Shown: positions 21,344-31,045, counted from the stretch's first letter. The stretch is 48,669 bases of DNA from an uncultured Oscillospiraceae bacterium (GCA_900542375.1 UQNI01000006.1:1-48669); one strand, 5' to 3'. Notes: generated by a model from the sequence alone, not told the origin. Numbers and translations are program-made.

Positions 21344-22279
21344 TTAGTCATTCACGATTTTTGTACCCGTTTTCCCTAATAAAGCTTCTTTTGCACAGTC
21401 CAGCGATGTAATAATAGCCGTTCCGTTTTTTGTTTGTTCTACAAAAGATAAACAAGCTTCTACTTTTGGAAGCATACTGCCCGGAGCAAAATGGCCTTGC
21501 TGGATATATGTTCTCGCTTGTGACACCGTCATATTTGTCAGCTCTTGCTGATTTTCTTTTTTGTAATGAATACATACTCGTTCCACTGCTGTTAAAATAA
21601 TCAGCATATCTGCATTCAAATCTTCTGCTAATTTTGCACTGGATTTATCTTTATCAATTACAGCTGCAATCCCTTGATAACCGGTATCTGTCTCTATGAC
21701 AGGTATACCGCCGCCGCCAACTGTAATTACAATATTTTTTAGATTGACCAATTGTTGAATCACCGGCAATTCTACAATAGAAACCGGATTTGGAGACGCA
21801 ACTACACGACGATAACCACGTCCTGCATCCTCCGCAAATACAAATCCTTGCTCCTTTTCCATTCGGTCAGCTTCTTGTTTGGTATAAAACATGCCAATAG
21901 GCTTTACAGGCGTTTGAAACGCTTTGTCTTCTTTGTCCACCACTACCTGAGTAATGACACTGACCGCTTGTCTTTCCAGTTTGCGAGATTTTAACTCAAA
22001 CTGGATTGCCTGCTGCAAGTGGTATCCAATATATCCCTGCGACATCGCGCCACATTCCGGAAACGGCATATATGGCGTTTTGGCTCCATGGGCAGATGCA
22101 AAATCCATTGCAAGATTTATCATACCTATTTGAGGGCCATTTCCATGACCAACCACAATTTCGTAGCCCTCTTCTACCAAATCTACAATAGATTTCGCCG
22201 TTTTTTTCACCAACTGAATTTGTTCCTGCGGTGTTTGTCCCAATGCGTTACCGCCCAAAGCCAATACAATACGTTTCAC
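21344..22279 (-). CDS. arcC: Carbamate kinase
   Basis: 311 residues of the amino-acid kinase fold: KRIVLALGGNALG at the N-terminus, VVGHGNGPQIG (residues 47-57), VVASPNPVSIVE, VGGGGIPVI, and a C-terminal GKTGTKI. It makes ATP from carbamoyl phosphate and ADP. No arginine deiminase or ornithine carbamoyltransferase is nearby, so the source of carbamoyl phosphate (purine, agmatine or citrulline breakdown) cannot be told. GTG 22279 has GAGGTG 9 bp upstream and is preferred over GTG 22291. The AT-rich 22280-22516 region upstream holds no gene. Confidence 0.95.
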   Translation of the reverse strand: MKRIVLALGGNALGQTPQEQIQLVKKTAKSIVDLVEEGYEIVVGHGNGPQIGMINLAMDFASAHGAKTPYMPFPECGAMSQGYIGYHLQQAIQFELKSRKLERQAVSVITQVVVDKEDKAFQTPVKPIGMFYTKQEADRMEKEQGFVFAEDAGRGYRRVVASPNPVSIVELPVIQQLVNLKNIVITVGGGGIPVIETDTGYQGIAAVIDKDKSSAKLAEDLNADMLIILTAVERVCIHYKKENQQELTNMTVSQARTYIQQGHFAPGSMLPKVEACLSFVEQTKNGTAIITSLDCAKEALLGKTGTKIVND

Positions 22280-22516
22280 GATTCCATTCACCTCAAAGTT
22301 ATGTATGCGTAAGTAATTTTATCATACCACATTTTCTCAGTAAAAAAAAGAAAAATTAAAAAGGACATTTATTTGTACCACATGTGTCTGATATCATACC
22401 CGATGATAATATACTTATGCTCTATCATTATACTTTTTCCATGATGAAATTAATTGTATTTTGGACTTTTACATGATTATAACAAAATGGAAATACTATA
22501 TATTTGATAACCTCCA

Positions 22517-22558
22517 AATAAAAAAGATAAAGGTTTCTTTTTAGACACCTTTATCTTT
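22517..22558 (-). terminator. Terminator of the amino-acid ABC operon
   Basis: 12-bp stem AAAGATAAAGGT (22523-22534) with ACCTTTATCTTT (22547-22558), followed in the leftward RNA by U6AUUU. It lies 17 bp after the ATPase stop. Confidence 0.9.
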
Positions 22559-22574
22559 CAATACGTTTACTTTA

Positions 22575-23369
22575 TTATACATCATCTGACCCTGAAGCCA
22601 TGGTATGTAAGCTGGTAAAACGCTCCAGGAACGCTTTTGTTCTTTCCTTTTGAGGATGGTTGATAACATCATCCGGTTTTCCCTCTTCCACAATATAGCC
22701 TCCGTCCATAAAAATAACGCGGTCGGCCACATCACGCGCAAAAGACATTTCATGGGTAACAACCACCATGGTTCTGCCTTCTTTTGCAAGGTCTTGGATA
22801 ATCTTTAAAATTTCTCCCGTTAACTCAGGGTCCAAAGCGGAGGTTGGTTCATCAAAAAATAATATTTTGGGGTTAAGCGCCAACGCACGTGCAATGGAAA
22901 CACGCTGCTGCTGACCTCCGGAAAGTTCACATGGATACGATTTCTCTTTTGATTCCAATCCAACTTTTTTTAAAAGTTCTCTTGCTTCCTGCTGCGCCTG
23001 TTCCTTTGGTTTTTTCAACACACGAATAGGCGCCTCTGTAATATTTTTTAAAACAGAAAGGTGTGGAAACAGATTAAAGTTCTGAAACACCATTCCCACG
23101 TTCAAGCGGATTTTCTTCAAAATTTGCTTTGGCGCGTAGATTGCTTCGTTTTTTCCCTGCCCAACAATCATATCGTCACCACAAATAGTCACTTTCCCAC
23201 TTGTAATCTGCTCAAATTGATTTAAGCAACGCAGTAATGTGGATTTTCCCGAACCGGAAGGGCCGATAATGGCAACCACTTCACCTTGATTCACCTCTAA
23301 AGAAATATCCTTCAAAACTTCTAAATCTTTAAATTTTTTTGAAAGATTTTCTACTTTCAGCATTACCAT
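22575..23369 (-). CDS. Amino-acid ABC transporter ATPase
   Basis: 264 residues with all ABC ATPase motifs: Walker A GPSGSGKST (about residues 36-44), Q-loop VFQNFNLFPHL, signature LSGGQQQR, Walker B ILFFDEPTSALDPE, and switch histidine VVTHEM. Closest to the polar amino-acid group (GlnQ/ArtP/TcyN). It powers uptake with the permease and binding protein encoded upstream. ATG 23369 has GGAGGG 7 bp ahead. The C-terminus extends slightly beyond the usual end (HTMASGSDDV). Confidence 0.93.
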   Translation of the reverse strand: MVMLKVENLSKKFKDLEVLKDISLEVNQGEVVAIIGPSGSGKSTLLRCLNQFEQITSGKVTICGDDMIVGQGKNEAIYAPKQILKKIRLNVGMVFQNFNLFPHLSVLKNITEAPIRVLKKPKEQAQQEARELLKKVGLESKEKSYPCELSGGQQQRVSIARALALNPKILFFDEPTSALDPELTGEILKIIQDLAKEGRTMVVVTHEMSFARDVADRVIFMDGGYIVEEGKPDDVINHPQKERTKAFLERFTSLHTMASGSDDV

Positions 23370-23382
23370 AACAGCACCCTCC

Positions 23383-24033
23383 TTACTTATAATAATTTAA
23401 CTTTTTCTCTATAAATCGGAACAATAATGATAACAATAGGTTAAAGAAATAATAGTAAATACCTGCAATAATAAGCGGAGTAATCACACCATTTGCGTTT
23501 GTTTGTTTATTCGCCATAAAGAATAGCTCTTCAACACTCAGTGCGTATGCCAGAGAAGTATCTTTTACAAGCGTAATGACTTCATTTGCAGTAGACGGAA
23601 TGACACGTTTGATTACTTGAGGTAAAATAATTCTAAAAAATGTTTGTGATTTTGAAAGTCCCAATGCTGCGGAGGCTTCGTATTGTCCTTTTTCCATAGA
23701 ATCCATACCTCCACGGAAAATCTCTGCAAAATAAGCTGCATAGTTTAACACAAATGCAATCAAAGCCGCCAAAAATCTATCATAATTTAAACCAAACATA
23801 TATTTAGGTGCAAAGTAAACAAATAATAACTGCAATAGCAACGGCGTGCCACGCATAATGGAAATATAGAGAGAAACCGGCCAAGATATCACTTTATACT
23901 TTGAACGCCTTCCAAAGGACAGCAGTACTCCCAAAGGAATGGCACATACTAAAGTAACTGCGAATATCTCCAAAGCAACTCCGCAGCCGGATAAAAACAT
24001 AACAAACCAATTTCCAATTTGATCCCAATTCAT
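23383..24033 (-). CDS. Amino-acid ABC transporter permease
   Basis: 216 residues of the His/Glu/Gln/Arg/opine permease family with about five membrane helices; the EAA loop that contacts the ATPase is EASAALGLSKSQTFFRIILPQ. ATG 24033 has AAAGGAGG 7 bp upstream; a longer frame from 24084 would start upstream of the ribosome site. Thirteen bp separate it from the ATPase gene. It sits downstream of a terminator-like hairpin that should lower its level relative to the binding protein. Confidence 0.92.
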   Translation of the reverse strand: MNWDQIGNWFVMFLSGCGVALEIFAVTLVCAIPLGVLLSFGRRSKYKVISWPVSLYISIMRGTPLLLQLLFVYFAPKYMFGLNYDRFLAALIAFVLNYAAYFAEIFRGGMDSMEKGQYEASAALGLSKSQTFFRIILPQVIKRVIPSTANEVITLVKDTSLAYALSVEELFFMANKQTNANGVITPLIIAGIYYYFFNLLLSLLFRFIEKKLNYYK

Positions 24034-24072
24034 AAACATACCTCCTTTGGAAATATCTACACTGTAACCGCG

Positions 24073-24106
24073 AAAAAGACGCACAGTAGATTACGTGCGT
24101 CTTTTT
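24073..24106 (-). terminator. Intercistronic terminator in the ABC operon
   Basis: 12-bp stem AAAAAGACGCAC / GTGCGTCTTTTT with a 10-nt loop, U-run in both directions. It lies between the binding-protein stop (24127) and the permease start (24033), giving partial termination and more binding protein than membrane parts. Confidence 0.85.
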
Positions 24107-24126
24107 CATGCAAATGTTAAAACAAA

Positions 24127-24966
24127 TTATCTGCTAACTACATCTTTGCCGAACCATTTTTCAGAAATCTGTGTCATGGTGCCGTCGGCTTTCATTTCAT
24201 CAATGTATTTTTGCACTTCATTTTTTAATGCAGTATTTCCTTTTTTGAATCCAACTGCATACTCTTCTTCAGTTAAACCGTCTTCCAAAACTTTAAAGTC
24301 TTTATTTTGGGAAGTAATTGCATAGTTGGCTACCACTTCATCCATAAAAATTGCATCAATGCCTTTTGTTTCCAATTCCATAAATGCAGTTACATTATCT
24401 TTAAAGCCAATGGTGTTGCCAATGGTTTTTGAAAAATCAGATTCTTCTAAAATTTTCTCTGCGGTAGAACCGTTTTGTACACCAATTGTTTTTCCTGCCA
24501 AAGAAGCTTGGTCTGTATATTCGGAATCATTCAAAACAACCAATACCATACGGTTTGTCATATAAGGTTCTGAAAGATCCATTGCTTGTTTTCTTTCATC
24601 GTCGATGGACAATCCGTTCCACAAGCAGTCCACAGAGCCTGTGTTAAGCTCCATTTCTTTTGTGGACCATTCAATTGGCTGTAATTTTAATTCTACACCC
24701 ATACGATTTGCTACTTCTGTTGCAACATCAATATCAAAACCTACAATATTGTTGTTTTCATCACGGAAGCCCATTGGTGGGAAACTGTCGTCCAATCCCA
24801 GTACCAAAGTACCCTTGTCCAAAACGTTTTGCAAAGAATTATCTTGTGCTGTTCCTGAGTCTGCTGTACCGCTGTTTGTGTCTGACGATGAACTGCAACC
24901 TGCAAATACGGCAAGCATAGCAACCATCATCATAGCAAATACTGCCAATGATATTTTTTTCATCAT
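24127..24966 (-). CDS. Amino-acid ABC transporter substrate-binding lipoprotein
   Basis: 279 residues. A lipoprotein signal (MKKISLAVFAMMM ... LAVFAGCSS) is followed by a Ser/Thr/Gly linker and a periplasmic binding protein fold: GTLVLGLDDSFPPMGFRDEN, VGFDIDVATEVANRMGV, VDCLWNGLSID and GVQNGSTAEKIL. These fit family-3 binding proteins for polar amino acids or cystine. Start ATG 24966 or the adjacent ATG 24963; GGGGG is just upstream. First gene of the operon. Confidence 0.93.
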   Translation of the reverse strand: MMKKISLAVFAMMMVAMLAVFAGCSSSSDTNSGTADSGTAQDNSLQNVLDKGTLVLGLDDSFPPMGFRDENNNIVGFDIDVATEVANRMGVELKLQPIEWSTKEMELNTGSVDCLWNGLSIDDERKQAMDLSEPYMTNRMVLVVLNDSEYTDQASLAGKTIGVQNGSTAEKILEESDFSKTIGNTIGFKDNVTAFMELETKGIDAIFMDEVVANYAITSQNKDFKVLEDGLTEEEYAVGFKKGNTALKNEVQKYIDEMKADGTMTQISEKWFGKDVVSR

Positions 24967-25130
24967 TTTTCCCCCTATTGATCAATCGTTATCAATTACG
25001 ATACTATTGTAACGCATTATCAGAGTAAAGTAAAGGATAAATTCTATATCACTGACAAATTCTTCGTTTATTGAAAATTATTCTGTTTTGATTCGTGAAA
25101 TACAAACAAAATATATAAAAAACAACGTGG

Positions 25131-25766
25131 TTACCAATGGTAATCATATAAAAAAAAGTCAAACTCGAAAGATTTTCCTTGTACTGTAAATTGATGTTTG
25201 ATAACTTGCTGCCGCTTCATTCCTTTGTATTCATAAAAACTATAATTACAGCTGGTATCCGTAAATAAATAGAAGTCGTGAATTTCTTCTTGTTTCATAT
25301 AAGAAAGCACTGCATCAAATAATTTTCCTCCAATACCAAGGCCTCTGTATTCCGCATTTACTACGAAGAAAGCAACTTCCCCTTGATATGTTTTTTCACA
25401 CTGTTTGAGCAGTGCGTCATCAATCTCGCTGATTGTTTTATAAAATTCAGCAGCATCTCTTCCTTCTTGTGTAGCACAGAGGTCTTCCATAGATTGTTTT
25501 TGACGAATACTTAATTGTTCCGGACATTTATGTTCTCTGATATTTTTGCCCATAATAATGCCAACCGGAACACCATCCACAATTGCCACTTGAGTATACG
25601 TTTGATTGGTCAAACATAAATCCAGATATGCCCTTGCAAGTTTACATGCCGTTTCATGACTTCCAAATTTATCGTAACCCCATGTAATTCTGATAATATC
25701 TGCCAATGCGTCCGTATCCTGCGGTCGAAATTCTCTGAGTATTACTTGATGTTTCAATGTAAGCAC
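25131..25766 (-). CDS. GNAT family N-acetyltransferase
   Basis: 211 residues. N-terminal LREFRPQDTDALADII and the acetyl-CoA motif FFVVNAEYRGLGIGGKLFDAVLSY (about residues 135-158) define the GNAT fold; TDTSCNYSFYEYKGMKR completes it. An 80-residue insert between strands is longer than in minimal GNATs. Substrate unknown. Monocistronic. Confidence 0.88.
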   Translation of the reverse strand: MLTLKHQVILREFRPQDTDALADIIRITWGYDKFGSHETACKLARAYLDLCLTNQTYTQVAIVDGVPVGIIMGKNIREHKCPEQLSIRQKQSMEDLCATQEGRDAAEFYKTISEIDDALLKQCEKTYQGEVAFFVVNAEYRGLGIGGKLFDAVLSYMKQEEIHDFYLFTDTSCNYSFYEYKGMKRQQVIKHQFTVQGKSFEFDFFLYDYHW

Positions 25767-25842
25767 TCCTTTATGTTTTATACTATTTGAATATTACTGT
25801 ACCCTATCCAGTTGGTGTACAGTCAAGAACAATTTGAAAAAT

Positions 25843-25873
25843 AAAAAACGTCCCAAAAATTGGGACGTTTTTT
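25843..25873. terminator. Terminator of the alanine/glycine symporter gene
   Basis: Stem AACGTCCCA / TGGGACGTT with loop AAAAT and A/T tracts on both sides, abutting the symporter stop at 25874. Confidence 0.92.
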
Positions 25874-27274
25874 CTATGTTTTATTTTTTTCTTCTTTGTG
25901 CGGTTTTAATCGATTACTGGATTCGTAGTCTTTGTTAAGCTTTATGACAAATCCGCTTAATGCCAATAATGCAATTAAGTTCGGAATTACCATAAGACCA
26001 TTAAACATATCAGTCAAGGCCCAAACCAAATCTACTTTTAAGAAAGAACCTACAACTAAAAAGCCGCATACAATGACCGCATAAATTCTTACGCCAATTT
26101 TACCAAATAAAGCACTGACATTGGAGGCACCAAAGAAATACCAACCAATGATAGTAGAAAATGCGAAGAAAAACATACAGATTGCTATAAATATATTACC
26201 GAATGAGCCAAAGAACGAAGAAAATGCAGCCTGTGTCAGATTACTGTCATTCAAAACTCCGGAATAACCCATTGGCAAAACATCTGTTACCAATACTACC
26301 ACAGCAGTTAAAGTTAAAATGATAAAGGTATCAATAAAAACACCCATCATAGCAATAAAGCCCTGGTCACAAGGATGTTTTACTTTTGCCAGTGCATGAG
26401 CGTGCGGTGTAGAACCCATACCGGCTTCATTGGAGAACAAACCTCTGGCCACACCGAAACGCATCGCTTTTTGAATGGTAATACCAATCACACCGCCTGT
26501 AACAGCTTGGGGATTGAAAGCACCTACAAAAATTTGTCCAAATGCTCCCGGAATTTTTGTCACGTTTGCAAAAATAACAATCAAAGCACCAACAATATAC
26601 AGCAATGCCATGAATGGAACCAATTTCTCGGTTACAGAAGCAATACGCTTTACGCCTCCAATAAAGATAACAACGGCAATCGCTGCTACTGCAATACCCA
26701 TTGTCCAAGCAGGTATGTTAAAAGCAGATTCAAACGCATTTCCAATTGCATTGGACTGTACCATATTTCCCATAAAGCCCAATGCCAACACAATTAGAAT
26801 GGAGAAAATAGCAGCCAATACTTTTCCGAATTTGCCTTTAAAGGCTGCCATAATGTAGTAACGAGGACCGCCTACCACAACTCCATCTTTTGTGGACTTA
26901 AACTTCTGAGCCAGAGTTGCTTCTACATAAATCGTTGCCATGCCCAAAAAGGCACTTACCCACATCCAGAAGATTGCTCCCGGACCGCCTGCAATCAATG
27001 CGCCTGCAGCACCAACCAGGTTACCTGTACCAACTTGAGCTGCGATTGCAGTAGCCAAAGATTGGAAAGAAGTCATTCCGCCGGCATCTGCCTTATCTTT
27101 GTTCTTTTTGAACAGACCACCAAACGCCATTTTAAAACCACGCCCGAATTTACGAACCTGAATAAACTTTAATCGAATGGTAAAATACAATCCGGTACCG
27201 CAAAGTAAAAATAACAGGCCATAGTTCCACAAGTATTCATTAATTACTTTTACAATGTTCGTAAGGATATCCAT
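25874..27274 (-). CDS. Alanine/glycine:cation symporter (AGCS family)
   Basis: 466 residues, about eleven membrane segments. Family signatures: GGMTSFQSLATAIAAQVGTGNLVGAA (about residues 64-89), GGPGAIFWMW, GGPRYYI, and FSNEAGMGSTPHAHA. It takes up alanine or glycine with Na+ or H+. ATG 27274 with GGAGGG upstream is preferred to the frame start at 27298. Monocistronic between two terminators. Confidence 0.94.
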   Translation of the reverse strand: MDILTNIVKVINEYLWNYGLLFLLCGTGLYFTIRLKFIQVRKFGRGFKMAFGGLFKKNKDKADAGGMTSFQSLATAIAAQVGTGNLVGAAGALIAGGPGAIFWMWVSAFLGMATIYVEATLAQKFKSTKDGVVVGGPRYYIMAAFKGKFGKVLAAIFSILIVLALGFMGNMVQSNAIGNAFESAFNIPAWTMGIAVAAIAVVIFIGGVKRIASVTEKLVPFMALLYIVGALIVIFANVTKIPGAFGQIFVGAFNPQAVTGGVIGITIQKAMRFGVARGLFSNEAGMGSTPHAHALAKVKHPCDQGFIAMMGVFIDTFIILTLTAVVVLVTDVLPMGYSGVLNDSNLTQAAFSSFFGSFGNIFIAICMFFFAFSTIIGWYFFGASNVSALFGKIGVRIYAVIVCGFLVVGSFLKVDLVWALTDMFNGLMVIPNLIALLALSGFVIKLNKDYESSNRLKPHKEEKNKT

Positions 27275-27414
27275 TTCATCCCTCCACAACTCTATCAATC
27301 AAATACAATGTTATAAAAATATATCCGTATTAGATTACCATAGAATCAATACTAAATCAAATTAAAAACGACAGTTTTTGATAAGCTTGTTAAATTTTCT
27401 ACACATTGCACGAA

Positions 27415-27450
27415 AAAAAGAGCATGGATTTTTAACATCCTGCTCTTTTT
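27415..27450. terminator. Terminator of the riboflavin operon
   Basis: AAAAAGAGCA-T-GGAT / ATCC-TGCTCTTTTT with one bulged T and a short loop. It ends the operon whose last gene stops at 27471. Confidence 0.88.
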
Positions 27451-27470
27451 ATGCACAAAAATAGTAGATT

Positions 27471-27827
27471 TTAGTCTTTTAATTGTTTCCATTGCTCTTC
27501 ATTGAAACCAACCAGTACCAAATCGCCCCGTACTACAATGGGACGTTTTACCAATTTGCCGTCAGATGCTAAAACAGCATACTGCTCTTCTTCCGTCATG
27601 GAAGGCAATTTATCTTTTAAATTAAGAGATTTATATACCAAACCACTGGTATTAAAGAATTTTTTCAGCGGTAATCCGCTTTTTGCAACCCATTGCTTTA
27701 ATTCCTCCACCGTTGGGGGTTGCTCTACAATCGGTCTGTCTTCATATGCAATACTGTTTGCTTCCAGCCATTTTTTCGCTTTCACACAAGTACTGCATTT
27801 TGCATATTGCAAAAACAATGCTTTCAT
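27471..27827 (-). CDS. ArsC/Spx-like thioredoxin-fold protein
   Basis: 118 residues of the ArsC/Spx family: N-terminal YAKCSTCVKAKKWLEAN holds a CXXC at residues 11-14; the C-terminal LVKRPIVV is the cis-proline region. Clostridial members of this group are of uncertain role: disulphide reductases, arsenate-reductase-like, or Spx-type regulators. It lies 12 bp downstream of the HAD gene, at the end of the riboflavin operon. Confidence 0.85.
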   Translation of the reverse strand: MKALFLQYAKCSTCVKAKKWLEANSIAYEDRPIVEQPPTVEELKQWVAKSGLPLKKFFNTSGLVYKSLNLKDKLPSMTEEEQYAVLASDGKLVKRPIVVRGDLVLVGFNEEQWKQLKD

Positions 27828-27839
27828 ATTCTTTCCTCC

Positions 27840-28502
27840 TTATGATTTTAACTTTTCTAAAACAGACGGTAATTCTGTAATATTCTGAATTTGATAATCA
27901 GCACAGTCCAATTCTCCGTCAGAGCCATATCCGTACAGACAGCCTATGCTGGGCAAATGATGGTGTTTGGCCAGTTCCATATCATGAAAACGGTCACCAA
28001 CTACAATATATTTGCCGGGGTGTTCTTTTTTAATATATTCGAATACCTCATATTTGGGAATAAAATGATAGCGCTCACAAGGATAAAATCCCACAAACAG
28101 GTCTTGCAATCCAAAATACTCCTTATGTGCCTCCATATAGCTAATGCTACAGTTACTGAGCAAAATAAGAGGATAACCGTCTTGCTTTAATTGTTTAACT
28201 ACATCCATTGCATGGGGATACCATCTGGCTTTTCCTTCCTGTAAACCAATATGCATATACTTTCCAATCAATTTACTATAAGTATGCTGCTGTTCTGCAT
28301 TTAACTGAGGCATAAATGCGTTCCACATATCAGTTGCACTGTATCCCAACCATTGACTGATTTCTTCATCCCGAAACATACGCGGCTGAGCCAATCCATC
28401 CTGAACCAATTGGTCATATACCTTTAAAAACGCTGTTTTATACACAATGGCACAATTGTGCAACGTACCGTCATAGTCAAAAATAACAATTGGTTTAGCC
28501 AA
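27840..28502 (-). CDS. HAD-superfamily phosphatase
   Basis: 220 residues with HAD motif I DYDGT (residues 9-13), motif II LLSNCS (about 113-118), and motif IV GDRFHDMELA. A Gph/PGP-like cap domain lies between. Overlaps ribH by 8 bp, so co-translated with riboflavin genes. A HAD enzyme is needed to remove phosphate from the pyrimidine intermediate made by RibD, and in many bacteria that step uses unassigned HAD proteins; this gene is a good candidate (inference from linkage). Confidence 0.85.
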   Translation of the reverse strand: MAKPIVIFDYDGTLHNCAIVYKTAFLKVYDQLVQDGLAQPRMFRDEEISQWLGYSATDMWNAFMPQLNAEQQHTYSKLIGKYMHIGLQEGKARWYPHAMDVVKQLKQDGYPLILLSNCSISYMEAHKEYFGLQDLFVGFYPCERYHFIPKYEVFEYIKKEHPGKYIVVGDRFHDMELAKHHHLPSIGCLYGYGSDGELDCADYQIQNITELPSVLEKLKS

Positions 28503-28959
28503 TTTGCTTTAACAGATTTGCCATTTCAATTGCAGTAGCGGCAGCATCAAAGCCTTTGTTGCCTGCCTTTGTGCCTGCACGCTCAATGGCTTGCTCAATG
28601 CTGTCTGTTGTAATCACTCCAAAAATAACAGGAACTTCACTGTCCAAAGAAACGTTTGCCACACCTTTTGAAACTTCTGCACAAACATAATCAAAATGCG
28701 GTGTAGAACCCCTGATAACGGCGCCAAGACAAATGACTGCGTCGTATTTTCCGCTTTTTGCCATCTTTTTTGCTGCCAAAGGCAGTTCATATGCACCCGG
28801 CACCCAAGCAAGGTCAATGTCGCTTTCTTTTACCCCATGACGCTGCAAGCCATCTTCAGCACCGCTTACCAATTTTGAAACGATAAATTCATTAAAACGC
28901 GCTGCTGCAATTCCTATTTTTAAGCCTTGGGCAATCAAATTTCCTTCAATATAATTCAT
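28495..28959 (-). CDS. ribH: 6,7-dimethyl-8-ribityllumazine synthase
   Basis: 154 residues, full length. It joins the ribitylamino-pyrimidine to 3,4-dihydroxy-2-butanone 4-phosphate. Seen: AARFNEFIVSKLVSGAEDGL, VPGAYELPLAAKKMA, GAVIRGSTPHFDYV with the catalytic His, and VIFGVITTDSIEQA. ATG 28959 has GGAGG 8 bp upstream. A 207-bp gap after ribBA contains TTGTCA-17-TATTAC, a possible internal promoter, but no gene. Confidence 0.96.
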   Translation of the reverse strand: MNYIEGNLIAQGLKIGIAAARFNEFIVSKLVSGAEDGLQRHGVKESDIDLAWVPGAYELPLAAKKMAKSGKYDAVICLGAVIRGSTPHFDYVCAEVSKGVANVSLDSEVPVIFGVITTDSIEQAIERAGTKAGNKGFDAAATAIEMANLLKQIG

Positions 28960-29166
28960 GTGTATTTCCTCCAATTAAATTTTTTCATTTAACATCAAAC
29001 TTTTTTTATAAAGATAATCTAGCTGATAAGATGAAATATCATTTGTAATAATCAAAATTTTGAAAATTGACAAGCGTTTTTTTCATTTTGTTACTGTTAT
29101 CAGGTTGCCACCACATAAAAAAATTACTGTGAATCTCTGCATACAAAATGGAAACGTCACAACATT

Positions 29167-30360
29167 TTAAAGCATATGGTCCATCTTATCTTTTTTGGTT
29201 TGCAGATAAAATGCATCGTTTGGATTTGCCTGCATTTTCAGTGGGACACGTTCTACAATTTCCAAACCGTAACCGGACAATCCTGCTATTTTCTTTGGAT
29301 TGTTAGTCATCAAACGAATCTGTTTGACGCCCAAATCACTCAAAATTTGTGCTCCAATCCCATAGTCACGCATATCTGCCGGAAAACCAAGCTTTTCATT
29401 GGCTTCCACGGTATCCAAACCTTGGTCTTGTAATGCATATGCTTTGATTTTATTGATTAAACCAATGCCGCGTCCTTCCTGACGCATATACACAAGAACA
29501 CCTCTGCCCTCTTTGGCAATCTGTTTCATAGCAGCGTCATATTGTTCCCCGCAATCACAGCGGCGGGAACCCAAAGCATCTCCTGTTAAACATTCGGAAT
29601 GAACACGTGCCAAAACAGGTTTTCCGTCTGCAATATCTCCCATAACCAAGGCAACATGATGTTCCCCTGTTACTTTATTCTCATAACCGTACATGATAAA
29701 GTCACCGTATCTGGTAGGTAATTTTGCACTGGCTTCTCTTTCTACGGAACACTCTGTTTTACGACGATACGCAACTAAGTCTGCAATGGTAATGAACTTA
29801 ATCTGATGTTTTTGCGCAAATTCTTGCAGCTCGGGAGTGCGCATCATATGACCATCATCTGCCATAATCTCACAGCATAGACCGCACTCTTTCAGACCTG
29901 CCAAACGGCATAAATCCACTGTTGCCTCCGTATGACCGGTGCGCACCAAAACGCCTCCCTGCTTTGCCTCTAACGGAAACATATGTCCCGGACGGCGGAA
30001 ATCTTCCGGTTTTGCATCGTCCTCCACACATTTTAAAGCAGTAACAGAACGCTCGTATGCTGAAATGCCTGTTGTTGTATCTACATGGTCAATGGAAACT
30101 GTAAACGCAGTCGCGTGATTGTCCGTATTTTGTTCTACCATTTGAGGCAGACCTAATTTTTGTGTAAACGCTTTGCTCATTGGCATACAAATAAGGCCTT
30201 TTGCCTGCGATGCCATAAAGTTTACATTTTCTGTCGTTGCAAACTCGGCAGCGCAAATCAAATCGCCTTCATTTTCTCTGTCCTCGTCATCTGTTACCAA
30301 AATGACTTCACCGTTACGCAAAGCCTGCAAAGCTTCTTCAATTGTATTATATTGAAACAT
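29167..30360 (-). CDS. ribBA: Bifunctional DHBP synthase / GTP cyclohydrolase II
   Basis: 397 residues. The N-terminal domain (1-200; EVILVTDDEDRENEGDLICA, GHTEATVDLCRLAGL) makes 3,4-dihydroxy-2-butanone 4-phosphate from ribulose 5-phosphate. The C-terminal domain (HSECLTGDALGSRRCDCGEQ with zinc cysteines, YMRQEGRGIGL) opens GTP. Together they provide both riboflavin precursors. ATG 30360 follows AAAGGAT; the longer frame from 30462 runs back into the ribE end and is not likely. Confidence 0.96.
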   Translation of the reverse strand: MFQYNTIEEALQALRNGEVILVTDDEDRENEGDLICAAEFATTENVNFMASQAKGLICMPMSKAFTQKLGLPQMVEQNTDNHATAFTVSIDHVDTTTGISAYERSVTALKCVEDDAKPEDFRRPGHMFPLEAKQGGVLVRTGHTEATVDLCRLAGLKECGLCCEIMADDGHMMRTPELQEFAQKHQIKFITIADLVAYRRKTECSVEREASAKLPTRYGDFIMYGYENKVTGEHHVALVMGDIADGKPVLARVHSECLTGDALGSRRCDCGEQYDAAMKQIAKEGRGVLVYMRQEGRGIGLINKIKAYALQDQGLDTVEANEKLGFPADMRDYGIGAQILSDLGVKQIRLMTNNPKKIAGLSGYGLEIVERVPLKMQANPNDAFYLQTKKDKMDHML

Positions 30361-30385
30361 ATGGTACATCCTTTCTGATAATTGA

Positions 30386-31045
30386 TTATAAAAATCCATG
30401 CTCCGCCAAATAGGAAGAGGTAATGGCGATTTTGGAGGTTTGTTCCTCCGTTGTCTGTTCAAAGTGAAGCAGACGTTCTACATATTTGCCTAGCATATCG
30501 CATTCCAAATTTACCGTATCACCGGCTTTTTGCGTCAGCAATGTCGTTTCCTCAGCTGTGTGCGGAATAATAGATACTCGAAAACAAGTATCATCTACAT
30601 ATGCTACGGTCAGACTTATGCCGTCGATGGTAATGGAACCTTTTTCAATAATATATTTTAATACAGTCGGTTCTGCTGTGACAGTGACCCAAACTGCGTT
30701 GTCTTCTCTTTCCATACGGGTAATTGTACCCGTGCCGTCTATATGACCGCTTACAATATGGCCTCCCAACCTGGTTTGCAGGCTGAGCGCCCGTTCCAAA
30801 TTCACACGGCTGCCCTGAGACAAAGAACCCAGTTTACTTCGCCGCATGGTTTCTGCCATCACATCTGCCTCAAAGTAATCTTTGCCCATGTTGGTTACGG
30901 TTAAACACACTCCGCTGGTACAAATGCTGTCTCCTATCTTTGTATCGTTCAATACTTTGTCAGCAGCAATCACAAAGTGAGAAGAACGTGTTCCTCTGAC
31001 CACTTGTCTTACGGTGCCTATTTCTTCTACAATACCTGTAAACAC
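30386..31045 (-). CDS. ribE: Riboflavin synthase alpha chain
   Basis: 219 residues with two lumazine-binding repeats, MFTGIVEEIGTV at the start and GGHIVSGHIDGTGTI near residue 97, each about 95 residues. It dismutates two 6,7-dimethyl-8-ribityllumazine molecules to riboflavin and the recycled pyrimidine. Second gene of the operon, 19 bp after ribD. The C-terminus extends past the second repeat by about 15 residues. Confidence 0.96.
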   Translation of the reverse strand: MFTGIVEEIGTVRQVVRGTRSSHFVIAADKVLNDTKIGDSICTSGVCLTVTNMGKDYFEADVMAETMRRSKLGSLSQGSRVNLERALSLQTRLGGHIVSGHIDGTGTITRMEREDNAVWVTVTAEPTVLKYIIEKGSITIDGISLTVAYVDDTCFRVSIIPHTAEETTLLTQKAGDTVNLECDMLGKYVERLLHFEQTTEEQTSKIAITSSYLAEHGFL

